Source: Agrobacterium rosae (GTDB lineage: Bacteria; Pseudomonadota; Alphaproteobacteria; Rhizobiales; Rhizobiaceae). Taken from it: 64,000 nt of DNA. The notes beneath the pieces were generated by a model, which was given only the letters and a program-made list of their open reading frames with translations, searched no databases and was not told the DNA's origin. Below are positions 26,212 through 34,909 of the stretch, one piece after another. How positions within the stretch are numbered: the first letter of the stretch is position 1; every line of letters starts with the position of its first letter. Position numbers and translations under genes: made by a program. The stretch spans positions 92,236-156,235 of the forward strand of contig NZ_NXEJ01000002.1 of assembly GCF_002915175.1 (NCBI RefSeq). The letters are read 5' to 3'.

Positions 26212-26448
26212 ATGAAAAGCACGATCCAACTTTCCGACGATATTGACCGCCGTATCGATCTGGTTGCGGCGAAGAGCAGTTTAACACGAAGCCAAATCGT
26301 TGAGGAAGCGCTTGCTCACGGTCGATCGATCGCTTGGCAGGAGCAGTGGGTCACAGGTGTGAAAGAGGGTTTGGATGACGCCAAAAACGGCAATTTCGCC
26401 AGCGAAGAGGATATTGCCGAGGTTTTGAACCGCTACGATCAGGCTTGA
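26212..26448 (+). CDS. Ribbon-helix-helix antitoxin, ParD/CopG-like
   Basis: A 78-residue protein with a ribbon-helix-helix fold: beta strand KSTIQLSDDIDRRI, then helix, turn SLTRSQ and helix IVEEALAHG. The C-terminal half (VTGVKEGLDDAKNGNFASEE) is typical of antitoxins that wrap around a ParE/RelE toxin. The N-terminal part would bind DNA and repress the pair. The ParE-like frame follows after six bases, and both are on the same strand. Confidence 0.85.
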   Translation: MKSTIQLSDDIDRRIDLVAAKSSLTRSQIVEEALAHGRSIAWQEQWVTGVKEGLDDAKNGNFASEEDIAEVLNRYDQA

Positions 26449-26454
26449 CCGGCT

Positions 26455-26748
26455 CTGCGCGTTATCTGGACAAAACGATCTCTGAGAGAACTTGCCACTA
26501 TCGGCGACTATATTGCTGAGCAGAATCCTCGGGCGGCAGTCCGCATTGTCCGCCTCATTCACAAGACCACAAGAGACTTACTCTCATCGAACCCATTCAT
26601 TGGGAGGCGAGGGGACATCGAGGGCACGAGAGAACTCGTCATATCGGGCACGCAGTACATTGTTGCCTATGTCGTTTCCGGCGACGACGTCCAGGTTTTG
26701 TTCGTGCAACATGGTGCCCGCGAATGGCCCACTGCCGTTTCTGACTGA
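26455..26748 (+). CDS. ParE/RelE-family toxin frame without a standard start codon
   Basis: The open frame after the antitoxin encodes about 97 residues that fit a ParE toxin: RVIWTKRSLRELATIGDYIA, NPRAAVRIVRLIH, NPFIGRRGDIEGTREL and a C-terminal QYIVAYVV/FVQHGAREWP. The family poisons DNA gyrase or cuts mRNA, and is neutralised by the antitoxin. No ATG, GTG or TTG exists at the N-terminus of this frame. CTG at 26455 is the only plausible in-frame start after the antitoxin stop. A TTG at 26445 overlaps the antitoxin TGA in the classic four-base way but is in another frame. A one-base frameshift (pseudogene or sequencing error) is therefore possible. Confidence 0.75.
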   Translation: MRVIWTKRSLRELATIGDYIAEQNPRAAVRIVRLIHKTTRDLLSSNPFIGRRGDIEGTRELVISGTQYIVAYVVSGDDVQVLFVQHGAREWPTAVSD

Positions 26749-26754
26749 CATCAG

Positions 26755-27750
26755 TTACGCTGCCGTCTCCCCCAACTCCAACAATGCCCGAGCCGCCGCC
26801 TCATCCGTAATCAACGTATTGCACCCAATGCGTTTGATGGTGGCGCGGATGGCAGTGGCGCGGTGGGCGCCGCCGGAGGCGAGAACGATGTGCTTGGCCT
26901 TTTTCAACGTGTCGAGGCCGATCGCCATAGCGCGCTGGTTGATGGGGTGGTCGACGGAGCGTCCCTCGGCGTCGATGAAGTTGAACATGGTGTCGCAGAC
27001 GCAGCCTGCCGCCACCAGTTCGTCATGGGTCTGTTTGGAAATGAAGCCTTCCGACAGCGAGGTCGAATGCAGCCCGATATCGCCGCAGCTGACGATGGCG
27101 AGATCGAGATTTTCGGCGAGTTCGAACAGCGTGTTGAGGCCGCATTTTTCGATCAGCGCGCGGCGGGTCTCGGCGCTGTCCACCAGCAGCGGAGCCAGGA
27201 ACATATAACATTCCGCTCCCAGCGCGCTGGCCAGACGCCACGTATAATCCAGCGGGTTGGTCTGGTGTACCGCCACGATGCCGCCCAACAAGGACACCAC
27301 CTTGCAGTTTTCCCGGCGCGGCGGGCGGAAGCTGGAGAGCGATGCCGTCATGGTGCGGCCCCAGCCGACGCCGATGGTGGCATTGTCGGGCACCGCCTCG
27401 GACAGGAACTGGCCGAGTGCCAGGCCCACAGCCTTGGCAATGTCTTCTGCCTTCGATGAAGCGGACGGAATGATGATGGCTTCATCCAATCCGTAGGCGG
27501 CCTCCAGCTTGATCGCGAGTTCGACGTAATCCTCGATGCCTTCATTGATCCAGATCTGTACCTCGGAGCGCTTCATGGCCTCGTCCAGAAGGCGGATGAC
27601 GGTGGAGCGGCTGATGCCGAGTTTTTCCGCCACGTCCTTCTGCGTCATGCCCTGATTGTAATAGAGCCACGCCGCCCGCAGCCGCAGGGATGCAGCTTCA
27701 GAATAGGCTGTATGGGTGTCTCTTCGCAGTTTCGCCACTGTTTTCGCCAT
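26755..27750 (-). CDS. SorC-family sugar-binding transcriptional regulator
   Basis: A 331-residue regulator. Helix-turn-helix at about residues 35-60 (GMTQKDVAEKLGISRSTVIR), then the SorC phosphosugar-binding domain with GVGWGRTMTASL and ASGGAHRATAIRATI. It is divergent from the transaldolase gene and separated from it by 193 bases, which suggests control of the pentose phosphate step or of another unit elsewhere. It is a different protein from the SorC regulator at 12653. Its stop codon is seven bases from the toxin frame's stop, in a convergent arrangement. Confidence 0.88.
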   Translation of the reverse strand: MAKTVAKLRRDTHTAYSEAASLRLRAAWLYYNQGMTQKDVAEKLGISRSTVIRLLDEAMKRSEVQIWINEGIEDYVELAIKLEAAYGLDEAIIIPSASSKAEDIAKAVGLALGQFLSEAVPDNATIGVGWGRTMTASLSSFRPPRRENCKVVSLLGGIVAVHQTNPLDYTWRLASALGAECYMFLAPLLVDSAETRRALIEKCGLNTLFELAENLDLAIVSCGDIGLHSTSLSEGFISKQTHDELVAAGCVCDTMFNFIDAEGRSVDHPINQRAMAIGLDTLKKAKHIVLASGGAHRATAIRATIKRIGCNTLITDEAAARALLELGETAA

Positions 27751-27813
27751 GCTTGGAGGAAGCCGTCACTATGGCAGGCGTGAAACTTATGTCAATTGCA
27801 TTGCGCAAATGTC

Positions 27814-27843
27814 TTGACTTTGGGATTGGCACCGCGCGATACT
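27814..27843 (+). promoter_or_regulatory. Putative sigma-70 promoter of transaldolase
   Basis: TTGACT at 27814-27819 and GATACT at 27838-27843 with an 18-base spacer, about 100 bases before the tal ATG. Just upstream, TTGC and GCAA arms around ATTGC (27796-27808) form a small palindrome that could be part of the SorC operator. Confidence 0.45.
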
Positions 27844-27943
27844 TAACAATGAGAAGACAGCTTGGTTCCGACATCGCGCGCAAGCGAGGGCAGGAACGAA
27901 ACCCGGCTGAAACGGTTTTCAAAGATGACGAGGATCAATCAGC

Positions 27944-28900
27944 ATGACATCCAAACTTGACCAACTCCGTAAAATCACGACGGTTGTCGCCGATACCGGC
28001 GATATCGAGGCCGTCGCACGCCTGAAGCCGGTGGATTGCACCACCAATCCGTCCATCATTCTGAAAGCACTCGGCACGCCGATGTTTGCGGATACCGTGA
28101 AGGAAGCCGTTTCCTGGGGTAAAAAGCAGGGTGGTGATTCCGATGCCGTGGTCGGTGCTATTGCGGACCGTCTGGCGATTTCCGTCGGTGCAAAGCTTGT
28201 CGAACTCGTTCCGGGCCGCGTATCGACTGAGGTCGATGCCGATCTGTCTTTCGACACCAAGGCGTCCATCGCCAAGGCGCATCAGATCATTGCCGGTTAC
28301 AAAGAGCGTGGCATCGAGCGTGATCGCATCCTCATTAAGCTTGCCTCCACTTGGGAAGGCATCAAGGCTGCCGAAGTGCTGCAGGCCGAGGGCATCGATT
28401 GCAATCTGACACTGCTGTTTTCGCAGGCCCAGGCCATTGCCTGCGCGGAAGCCAAAGCCTTCCTCATCTCGCCCTTCGTCGGTCGTATTCTGGACTGGTA
28501 CAAGAAGTCCACCGGTGAAGAGTACACAGCTGAAACCGATCCGGGCGTGGTCTCCGTTCGCAAAATCTACAATTATTACAAGGCCAACGGCATCTCCACC
28601 GTCGTCATGGGCGCTTCGTTCCGCAATGTCGGCGAGATTGAAGCGCTGGCCGGTTGCGACCGCCTGACCATCAGCCCGGCATTGCTGGAAGAGCTGGAAA
28701 AGGACACCGGCACGTTGGAGCGCAAGCTTTCTGCTGACGATTCCAAGGCCGAGCCCTTGCAGTCCCTCGATGAGAAGGCCTTCCGCTGGCACCTCAATGA
28801 AGATGCTATGGCAACGGAAAAGCTGTCGGAAGGTATTCGTCAGTTCGCCAAGGATCTCGAATCGCTGCGCGGCATCATTCGCAAGCAATTGGCCGCTTAA
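27944..28900 (+). CDS. tal: Transaldolase
   Basis: A 318-residue class I transaldolase of the TalB type, exchanging dihydroxyacetone units between sugar phosphates in the non-oxidative pentose phosphate pathway. The Schiff-base lysine is K132 in [11 protein letters not shown] and the proton-transfer aspartate is D17 in VADTGD, both with E. coli TalB numbering. The [12 protein letters not shown] block is also conserved. A promoter is visible upstream and a good terminator downstream, so it is probably a single-gene transcript. It links the polyol and xylose routes of this window to glycolytic intermediates. Confidence 0.96.
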   Translation: MTSKLDQLRKITTVVADTGDIEAVARLKPVDCTTNPSIILKALGTPMFADTVKEAVSWGKKQGGDSDAVVGAIADRLAISVGAKLVELVPGRVSTEVDADLSFDTKASIAKAHQIIAGYKERGIERDRILIKLASTWEGIKAAEVLQAEGIDCNLTLLFSQAQAIACAEAKAFLISPFVGRILDWYKKSTGEEYTAETDPGVVSVRKIYNYYKANGISTVVMGASFRNVGEIEALAGCDRLTISPALLEELEKDTGTLERKLSADDSKAEPLQSLDEKAFRWHLNEDAMATEKLSEGIRQFAKDLESLRGIIRKQLAA

Positions 28901-28961
28901 AGAATTCTGGAACCTTCGCGATAGTTGCTCGTTATTAAAGTATAATACCTCCAGTCAAGAA

Positions 28962-28997
28962 AACGCGATCGGTCCCCTGCCGGTCGCGTTTTTTATT
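28962..28997 (+). terminator. Intrinsic terminator of transaldolase
   Basis: AACGCGATCGG at 28962-28972 pairs with CCGGTCGCGTT at 28980-28990 (one G-U pair) around a seven-base loop, followed by TTTTTTATT. The U tract overlaps the stop codon of the convergent IclR gene. Confidence 0.88.
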
Positions 28998-29784
28998 GTC
29001 CGGCAGCCACTCCAGAGATTTTGCGGGCAGCGTCGCAAATGAGCTCTATGCAATCGTCCACGCTTGGCGCATCGCTGTTCAGAGGCGTAATGTAGGGGCA
29101 GGTGACAACCGCAAGTGCCGTGCCATCAAGCGTCGGGATCGGCGCGGAAATATTGCGAACGCCAGCGGTTTGAAGACTGTTCATGCTCTCGTATCCATCA
29201 GTCCTGATCTGCTCCAGGCGCTCGATCAGCCCTTCCGGCACGGATTTTTCATCGCCACCTCGAAGCTGTTCGGCAATCATGATCTCGCGTTGTGCATCCG
29301 TCTGGAAGGCCAGCAGGACATGGCCGGAACCGGTGTTGAACAGGCTCATCTGCGCGCCGACGCGGATCGACAGCGCCCAGTAGGTGGACGAATCCTGCTG
29401 CGCAATCACCGCCACGACGCCGCGATCATAAACTGCCAGATGGCACGCCTGCCGGGCGCTGTTGGAAAATTCCCGCATGACAGGAGCTGCAAAGGACACG
29501 AGTCTGCGCAGCGGCGCATGAAAATGGGCAAGGCCGAACATTTTCAAGGTCAGAAAAAACCGATCGCCGTCCTGCCGCTCCACATAACCCCGGCGGACAA
29601 GGCGGTCCAGCATGCGGTAGAACTCATTGGGGCTTTTACCGATCGCCTTGGCGATTTCCACCTGCGTCAGGCCACCATCCGTGCTGGCCAGAAGCTCGAG
29701 AATATCCAATCCCTTGTCCAGGGCGGGCGCGCGGTATTTATCGCTGTCGTCTTCGATCATCTGGTTCCTGTATGGTCCGGGCAA
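28993..29784 (-). CDS. IclR-family transcriptional regulator
   Basis: A 263-residue IclR regulator. The winged helix at about residues 20-80 contains GLTQVEIAKAIGKSPNEFYR, and the effector domain follows from about residue 95 with a conserved AVVTCPYITPL region near the C-terminus. Either the ATG at 29784 or the one at 29760 (MIEDDSDK) can be the start. It is divergent from the SDR dehydrogenase and likely controls it. The stop codon lies inside the U tract of the tal terminator. Confidence 0.88.
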   Translation of the reverse strand: MPGPYRNQMIEDDSDKYRAPALDKGLDILELLASTDGGLTQVEIAKAIGKSPNEFYRMLDRLVRRGYVERQDGDRFFLTLKMFGLAHFHAPLRRLVSFAAPVMREFSNSARQACHLAVYDRGVVAVIAQQDSSTYWALSIRVGAQMSLFNTGSGHVLLAFQTDAQREIMIAEQLRGGDEKSVPEGLIERLEQIRTDGYESMNSLQTAGVRNISAPIPTLDGTALAVVTCPYITPLNSDAPSVDDCIELICDAARKISGVAAGQ

Positions 29785-29803
29785 AGACCGTCACCGAGTT
29801 TAC

Positions 29804-29832
29804 TTGACGTCATATAAATACACTGTTTACAT
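29804..29832 (+). promoter_or_regulatory. Putative promoter of the SDR gene with flanking dyad
   Basis: TTGACG at 29804-29809 and TTACAT at 29827-29832 are 17 bases apart. The half-sites TCATAT at 29810-29815 and ATATGA at 29831-29836 form an inverted pair with a 15-base spacer that overlaps this promoter and is a candidate IclR site. Confidence 0.4.
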
Positions 29833-29893
29833 ATGAATTGTCGATCCATATTCGGCGTGGAGACGTGCCCCTATGGGCGGGAGGAGAAATACC

Positions 29894-30625
29894 ATGGCGC
29901 AGGATTTTACTGGCCAGACAGTCGTCATTACCGCTGCGGGGCAGGGCATTGGTCGTGCAACGGCAGAGAGGTTCATCGAACTGGGCGCGCGCGTCATCGC
30001 GACGGATATCAACGAGGCGGCGCTTGCCACTTTGACACAGGCGGAAACCCGCGTCCTCAATGTTCTGGATGGAGATGCCGTCAAAACCTTTGCAACAGAG
30101 GTCGGCCATACCGATGTGCTGTTCAATTGCGCTGGCTTCGTACACTCCGGCACCATTCTCGATTGCGATGAGAAAGACTGGGACTTTTCTTTCGACCTCA
30201 ACGTCAAGGCCATGTACCGAACCTGCCGGGCATTTCTCCCCGCCATGCTGGAAAAGGGCAAGGGTGCCATCGTCAATATGTCCTCGGTTGCTTCAAGCGT
30301 GAAGGGCGTGCCAAATCGCTTCGCCTATACCGCATCCAAGGCGGCCGTTATCGGCCTGACGAAATCCATCGCCTCTGATTTCGTCACCAGGGGCATTCGC
30401 TGCAACGCCATCTGCCCCGGCACGGTGGACAGCCCGTCTTTGCACGACCGTTTGCGCGCCACGGGCAATTACGAGCAGGCGCTCGCAGACTTCATCGCTC
30501 GCCAACCCATGGGCCGCATCGCCAAGGCAGAAGAGATCGCAGCACTGGTGACGTATCTGGCTTCGGATGAGGCTGGTTTTACGACCGGACAGGCGCATGT
30601 GATCGATGGCGGTTGGACGGCGTAA
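29894..30625 (+). CDS. Short-chain dehydrogenase/reductase
   Basis: A 243-residue classical SDR. The NAD-binding motif is TAAGQGIG at residues 13-20, followed by D38 in VIATDIN, which favours NAD over NADP. The catalytic set is S130 or S131, Y145 and K149 in YTASKAA. The sequence style resembles 2-keto-3-deoxy-L-fuconate or hydroxybutyrate-type dehydrogenases, so a sugar-acid substrate is plausible but not shown. Start chosen at 29894 because GGAGGAGAA lies just upstream; an earlier GTG-type extension would contain that ribosome binding site. Divergent from the IclR gene. Confidence 0.85.
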   Translation: MAQDFTGQTVVITAAGQGIGRATAERFIELGARVIATDINEAALATLTQAETRVLNVLDGDAVKTFATEVGHTDVLFNCAGFVHSGTILDCDEKDWDFSFDLNVKAMYRTCRAFLPAMLEKGKGAIVNMSSVASSVKGVPNRFAYTASKAAVIGLTKSIASDFVTRGIRCNAICPGTVDSPSLHDRLRATGNYEQALADFIARQPMGRIAKAEEIAALVTYLASDEAGFTTGQAHVIDGGWTA

Positions 30626-30647
30626 ACGCCAAGCCACTCTTTTCCCT

Positions 30648-30761
30648 CCGTCATTCCGGCCTTGAGCCGGAATCCAGTCAGCCCAAGTCTTTGGGCTGAA
30701 AAGAGTCTTTGACCTGACAGACGTCAGGTCGCTGGATCCCGCATCAAGTGCGGGATGACGG
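30648..30761. repeat. Four-hairpin mosaic element B2
   Basis: Hairpins in order: ATTCCGGC-CTTGA-GCCGGAAT, AGCCCAA-GTC-TTTGGGCT, GACCTGAC-AGAC-GTCAGGTC, and ATCCCGCA-TCAAG-TGCGGGAT. The outer ends are CCGTCAT and ATGACGG. The second hairpin is the same as in B1, while the first and last stems differ. It follows the SDR gene and may end its transcript. Confidence 0.88.
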
Positions 30762-30782
30762 TAAGGAATTATAAAAGAACAA

Positions 30783-30816
30783 CAAAAAAACGGCGGACCC
30801 TGCGGCCCGCCGTTTT
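30783..30816. terminator. Bidirectional terminator between SDR and DUF1328 genes
   Basis: AAAACGGCGG at 30787-30796 pairs with CCGCCGTTTT at 30807-30816. A run of A upstream (30784-30790) and a T run at 30813-30816 give a tail in both directions. It lies 17 bases after the DUF1328 stop, so it most likely serves that minus-strand gene. Confidence 0.75.
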
Positions 30817-30833
30817 CCGTCATAGTCTTACGT

Positions 30834-31007
30834 TTAGAGGATAGCCTGGCCAGCCATCAGTGCCAGCACCAGGAAGATCACGAAGACCACCACGGCGATA
30901 AAGAACAGAATACGGGCGATGCCCGCCGTCGCCGCGGAAATGCCGGTAAAGCCGAATACACCGGCAATCAGCGAAACTACGAAAAATATGAGAGCCCACT
31001 TCAGCAT
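30834..31007 (-). CDS. DUF1328 small membrane protein (YtjA-like)
   Basis: A 57-residue hydrophobic protein with two membrane helices: one right at the start ([20 protein letters not shown]) and a second from about residue 30, joined by a small-residue turn [10 protein letters not shown]. This is the DUF1328/YtjA pattern; the function is not known, although members are often stress-induced. The ATG at 31007 was chosen because AAAGGGA sits seven bases before it; an ATG two codons upstream overlaps that site. A terminator follows. Confidence 0.82.
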   Translation of the reverse strand: MLKWALIFFVVSLIAGVFGFTGISAATAGIARILFFIAVVVFVIFLVLALMAGQAIL

Positions 31008-31136
31008 GGCCATTCCCTTTGCGTCAATTGATGCGGTCGAGCGCACACGCCATCGACCTGCACATATTGACGCGAATCCCGCCCCTGTGGTTCCGCAGAT
31101 TCTGAAATAATCTTTTCAATTGCGCACAATTGTCTT

Positions 31137-31988
31137 TCAAATCGCAGTTTCCACCCGGTTCGTGGCGCGCGCCTGCATTGTGGTGCGTAAAAATGCCAGA
31201 ACGAACAGCGCTGTCATGACGAGAACGATGGTCGGGGCGGGGGCGCTATCGATCAGGAAGCTGGCCCATATGCCTGTTACCGATGAGAAAACGGCGATGA
31301 TGACGGCTGCAATCAGCATGCTGGAAAAGCGCCGTGTGATCAGAAAGGCGATCGCCCCGGGTGCCACCAGCATGGCGACCGAGAGAATGATACCAATGGC
31401 CTGCAAAGCGCCAACCACCGTCAGAGACAGCACCGCCAGCAATCCGTAATGCAGCAGCCGCACCGGCAGGCCGATGGCCTTGGCATGCTGCGCATCGAAG
31501 GCATGAACCAGCAAATCCTTGCGCAGGATGACGAGAAACAGCGTCGCTGCCAGTGCAATCAGGCCGGTTTCGATGATGTCGCCCATGGCAACGCCCAGCA
31601 TGTCGCCGAAGAGAATATGGTCCAGATGCACGTCGCTCTGCACTTTCACATAAAGAACCAGTCCCAGGCCGAACATGCCGGAAAAGACGATGCCGAGAAC
31701 GGTATCTTCTTTGATGCGGCTGTTTTCCTTGAGGAAGCCCGTTCCCAAAGCGCAGATCATGCCCGCGACGAAAGCGCCAATCGAAAAGGGAATGCCGACG
31801 ATATAAGCGATCACCACGCCCGGCAGCACGGCATGGGAGACGGCATCTCCCATCAGCGACCAGCCTTTCAGCACCAGAATGCACGACAGCATCGCCATCG
31901 GCACGGCAATCATCAGGGTGATGATGAAGGCATATTGCATGAAGGGTAGTTGGAACGGCAGGATTGCCAGTTGCAGGTTCTCGCTCAT
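31137..31988 (-). CDS. sitD: Manganese/iron ABC transporter permease
   Basis: A 283-residue membrane protein of the ABC-3 family (ZnuB/SitD/MntB). It has about eight hydrophobic segments and the family motif LVLKGWSLMGDAVSHAVLPG near residue 40. It overlaps the preceding permease gene by four bases and is last in the sitABCD transcript. With SitC it forms the metal channel in the inner membrane. The SitA-type binding protein points to manganese, possibly iron, rather than zinc. Confidence 0.9.
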   Translation of the reverse strand: MSENLQLAILPFQLPFMQYAFIITLMIAVPMAMLSCILVLKGWSLMGDAVSHAVLPGVVIAYIVGIPFSIGAFVAGMICALGTGFLKENSRIKEDTVLGIVFSGMFGLGLVLYVKVQSDVHLDHILFGDMLGVAMGDIIETGLIALAATLFLVILRKDLLVHAFDAQHAKAIGLPVRLLHYGLLAVLSLTVVGALQAIGIILSVAMLVAPGAIAFLITRRFSSMLIAAVIIAVFSSVTGIWASFLIDSAPAPTIVLVMTALFVLAFLRTTMQARATNRVETAI

Positions 31989-32845
31989 GGTGCGGTTTCC
32001 AATGCGGACTTCGCCTTCGCACGGGAGGCGAGATAGCCGTGTTTGGGCGCAAAAACAAAGGCGGTCAGGAAGATCAGCGTCTGCAACACGACAATGATGC
32101 CGCCGGTCGCTCCGTCGAGGAAGTAACTCAGATAAGCGCCGACGAAGCTGGTGGCAGCACCAATGCCGAAGCTCATGCCGATCAGCCGCTCAAACCTGTC
32201 GGTCAGCAGATAGGCCGTTGCACCCGGCGTGACGACCATGGCGACCACCAGAAACGCGCCGACTGTCTGCAAGGCCGCAACCGTGGAGGCGGCGAGCAAG
32301 GTAAAGAAGATGATCTTCAACAGTTCGGGGTTGAGACCCACGGTGCGGGCGTGGTTCTCATCGAAAAACACCACCATGAAATCGCGCCACTTCACCGCCA
32401 GCACCAAAAGGCTGATACCGCCGATCAGCGCCAGTTGAATGGTGTCTTCCGGGGTGATCGCCAAGATATTGCCGAGCACGATGGTCTGAATATTGATGGA
32501 GGTGGGCGACAGCGACACCATGAACAGGCCAAGGCCGAAAAACGAGGTGAAGATCAGGCCGATGATCGCGTCTTCCTTCAGCCGTGTTTTCTGGTTCAGG
32601 AACAGCATGGCACCCGCCGCCAGACCGCCGGACAGAAATGCGCCGAGCGAGAACGGCAGGCCCAGCATATAGGCACCGGCCACGCCGGGAACGATGGCGT
32701 GGGACAGCGCATCGCCGATCAGCGACCAGCCCTTCAGCATCAGATAGGACGACAGAAAACCGCAGACGCCACCCACGAGAGCGCTGACCCATATGGCGTT
32801 GAGCATATAGGAGTAGGTGAAAGGTTCGAGAAGAGTCTCAATCAT
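31985..32845 (-). CDS. sitC: Manganese/iron ABC transporter permease
   Basis: A 286-residue ABC-3 family permease with the motif [20 protein letters not shown] near residue 42. The ATG at 32845 ([14 protein letters not shown]) was chosen because the 12 extra upstream codons are highly basic and lie within the ATPase gene. It overlaps the sitB end by eight bases and the sitD start by four, so the four genes form one tight operon. SitC and SitD are similar to each other and form a heterodimer. Confidence 0.9.
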   Translation of the reverse strand: MIETLLEPFTYSYMLNAIWVSALVGGVCGFLSSYLMLKGWSLIGDALSHAIVPGVAGAYMLGLPFSLGAFLSGGLAAGAMLFLNQKTRLKEDAIIGLIFTSFFGLGLFMVSLSPTSINIQTIVLGNILAITPEDTIQLALIGGISLLVLAVKWRDFMVVFFDENHARTVGLNPELLKIIFFTLLAASTVAALQTVGAFLVVAMVVTPGATAYLLTDRFERLIGMSFGIGAATSFVGAYLSYFLDGATGGIIVVLQTLIFLTAFVFAPKHGYLASRAKAKSALETAP

Positions 32846-33728
32846 GGCTCTTCGCTTTCGTCGTCGCGGTGGCCGTTCCATCCTTGCTGTAGATCACGAA
32901 GGGACGCTCATCATCCGTGATAACCTTAACGCGGCGCGTGTCGGCATCGTCATGCAGATCGGCACCGCCCAGAATGAAGTGGCGCAGGCTGCCGCCAAAG
33001 GCCTTCTGCAGGTTCTCTTCGGTAAAGGTATCCTCGGTCTTGCCCGACGCAATGACCGTGCCCTTGACGAAAACCGCCCGGTCGCAAAACTCCGGCACGC
33101 TGCCGAGATTGTGGGTGGAAACCAGCATGATGCGGCCTTCGTCGCGCAGCGCCTTCAACAGCGTGACGATCTGCTCTTCGGTGTTCACATCGACACCGGT
33201 AAAGGGCTCGTCCAGCAGAATGACCTGGCCTTCCTGTGCCAGCGCGCGTGCCAGAAACACCCGCTTTTTTTGCCCGCCGGAGAGTTCGCCGATCTGGCGC
33301 TTGCGGTAGTCCACCATGTTGACGCGGGCCAAGGCTTCATCGACCATCTGGTGATCGCGCTTGGAGGGAATGCGCAGAAAATTCATATGGCCGTAACGGC
33401 CCATCATCACCACGTCTTCCACCAGAACCGGAAAGCTCCAGTCCACCTCTTCGGCCTGCGGCACATAGGCGACGAGGTTCTTTTTCAGCGCATCGCGGGC
33501 GGGCAGATCGAAGATTGAGACCGCGCCTGCCGCTAGCGGCACAAAGCCCATGATGGCCTTGAAAATGGTGGACTTGCCTGCGCCGTTGACGCCGACAAGC
33601 GCCGTAATCGTGCCGCGCGGAATGGAAAAACTGGCGCTGCGCAGCGCCGTGTGGCCATTGCGGTAAGTTACGGTCACATCATCGACGCTTAGTCCTGTCT
33701 CAGCGCCCTTTCGCTTTCCCATCATCAT
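32838..33728 (-). CDS. sitB: Manganese/iron ABC transporter ATP-binding protein
   Basis: A 296-residue ATPase. Walker A is GVNGAGKST near residue 47, the signature [15 protein letters not shown], Walker [13 protein letters not shown], and the switch [10 protein letters not shown]-terminal tail of about 40 residues after the ATPase core ([19 protein letters not shown]) is longer than in E. coli ZnuC and ends in a charged segment. The start overlaps the sitA stop by four bases. It energises SitCD. Confidence 0.9.
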   Translation of the reverse strand: MMMGKRKGAETGLSVDDVTVTYRNGHTALRSASFSIPRGTITALVGVNGAGKSTIFKAIMGFVPLAAGAVSIFDLPARDALKKNLVAYVPQAEEVDWSFPVLVEDVVMMGRYGHMNFLRIPSKRDHQMVDEALARVNMVDYRKRQIGELSGGQKKRVFLARALAQEGQVILLDEPFTGVDVNTEEQIVTLLKALRDEGRIMLVSTHNLGSVPEFCDRAVFVKGTVIASGKTEDTFTEENLQKAFGGSLRHFILGGADLHDDADTRRVKVITDDERPFVIYSKDGTATATTKAKSHD

Positions 33729-34615
33729 TTGGAAAGGCCTTTCACAACAGTTTCCGTCGTTACACGCAGCAGGTCGAGATAGGTCGGTACCGGGCCGTCG
33801 GCTTCGCTCAGCGAATCCACATAAAGGACGCCGCCATAGGCAGCGCCGGTTTCCTTGGCCACCTGCTTTGCCGGGTCGGGAGAGACCGTGCTTTCGCTGA
33901 AAATGACCTGAATATTATGTTCGCGCATGGCATCGATCACGCCGCGCACCTGCTGCGGGGTGCCCTGGCTGTCGGCATTGACAGGCCACAGGAACAGTTC
34001 TTTCAGTCCGAAATCGCGGGCGAGGTAGGAGAATGCGCCTTCGCTCGTCACCAGCCAGCGCTTATTCTCCGGCAGCGCGGCAATGGCATCGCGCATCGGC
34101 TGTATCTCGTGTCTGATCTTGTCGGAATAGGCCTTGGCATTGGCCGCATAGAGATCGGCATGGTCAGGATCGATCTGCGCCAAAGCCTTGCGGATGTTCT
34201 CGACATAGATCAGCGCATTGTCTGGAGACATCCAGGCATGCGGGTTGGGCTTGCCCTGATAGGCACCTCCGCTGATCGACATCGGCTGCACGCCATCGCT
34301 CACCGTCACATTCGGCACGTCGGCAAGGTTTGCCAGAAATTTCTGAAACCACAATTCCAGATTGAGACCGTTCCACAAAACAAGGTCCGCATTGCGGGCT
34401 TTGAGAATGTCACGCGGGGTGGGCTGGTAGTTGTGAATTTCGGCACCAGCCTTGGTGATGCTGTCCACTTCGGCTGCATCGCCCGCCACATTGCGCGCCA
34501 TGTCGGCGATGATGGTGAAGGTGGTCACGACCTTCGGTTTTTCAGCAGCCAGGGCTGAAAAAGGCAGGAAAAGCGCCGCTGCGGCCAGGACGTTGCGAAG
34601 TGTCGATACTGTCAT
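33725..34615 (-). CDS. sitA: Manganese/iron-binding periplasmic protein
   Basis: A 296-residue cluster A-I binding protein with a signal peptide ending near ALA at residue 23. Metal ligands of the SitA/MntC/YfeA group are visible: a histidine in [10 protein letters not shown], a histidine in KPNPHAWMS, a glutamate in VTSEGAFSY and an aspartate in LYVDSLS. It lacks the His-rich loop of zinc-specific ZnuA, which favours manganese or iron. First gene of sitABCD, preceded by two palindromic sites. Some SitA proteins are lipoproteins, but this one shows no lipobox. Confidence 0.9.
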   Translation of the reverse strand: MTVSTLRNVLAAAALFLPFSALAAEKPKVVTTFTIIADMARNVAGDAAEVDSITKAGAEIHNYQPTPRDILKARNADLVLWNGLNLELWFQKFLANLADVPNVTVSDGVQPMSISGGAYQGKPNPHAWMSPDNALIYVENIRKALAQIDPDHADLYAANAKAYSDKIRHEIQPMRDAIAALPENKRWLVTSEGAFSYLARDFGLKELFLWPVNADSQGTPQQVRGVIDAMREHNIQVIFSESTVSPDPAKQVAKETGAAYGGVLYVDSLSEADGPVPTYLDLLRVTTETVVKGLSK

Positions 34616-34632
34616 CGCCCGATCAAACTCCT

Positions 34633-34707
34633 AATGCGATTAATTCGCAATATCAATTTGCGAGCATTTTTCGCCCTTGTCAACGCTATTGCAAATCGTT
34701 CGCAAAA
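34633..34707 (-). promoter_or_regulatory. Two related palindromes upstream of sitA
   Basis: Box 1 at 34635-34649 has arms TGCGA and TCGCA around TTAAT. Box 2 at 34689-34705 reads TTGCAAATCGTTCGCAA, an imperfect dyad. Aligned, they share wTGCrAwT and TTCGCAA. A third overlapping dyad, TCGCAA and TTGCGA, lies at 34645-34663. They resemble the type of site bound by Fur-family metal regulators; rhizobia control sitABCD with the manganese regulator Mur, so these are candidate Mur sites by inference. Confidence 0.55.
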
Positions 34708-34909
34708 ATAAAAATCTTGATGAATTTTGACGGAGTCCAAAAATGGTCCACTCCTAGCGGCGGATTCTTGCCTGAGTTAAATCTTCTTCAACAACAACAC
34801 GTCAGAATTGATCCCTGCATGTCGGTGGTTTTACCCGCTGGTGCACTCGATATCGCTCGCCATTACGGCCGCTGTTGCGATGTTGGGTTGATGGACATGA
34901 AACGGGGTA

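Noticed and set aside
26492-27208. A 238-residue plus-strand frame over the toxin and the SorC gene
   Set aside because: It is antisense to the well-supported SorC regulator and out of frame with the toxin; no family features.
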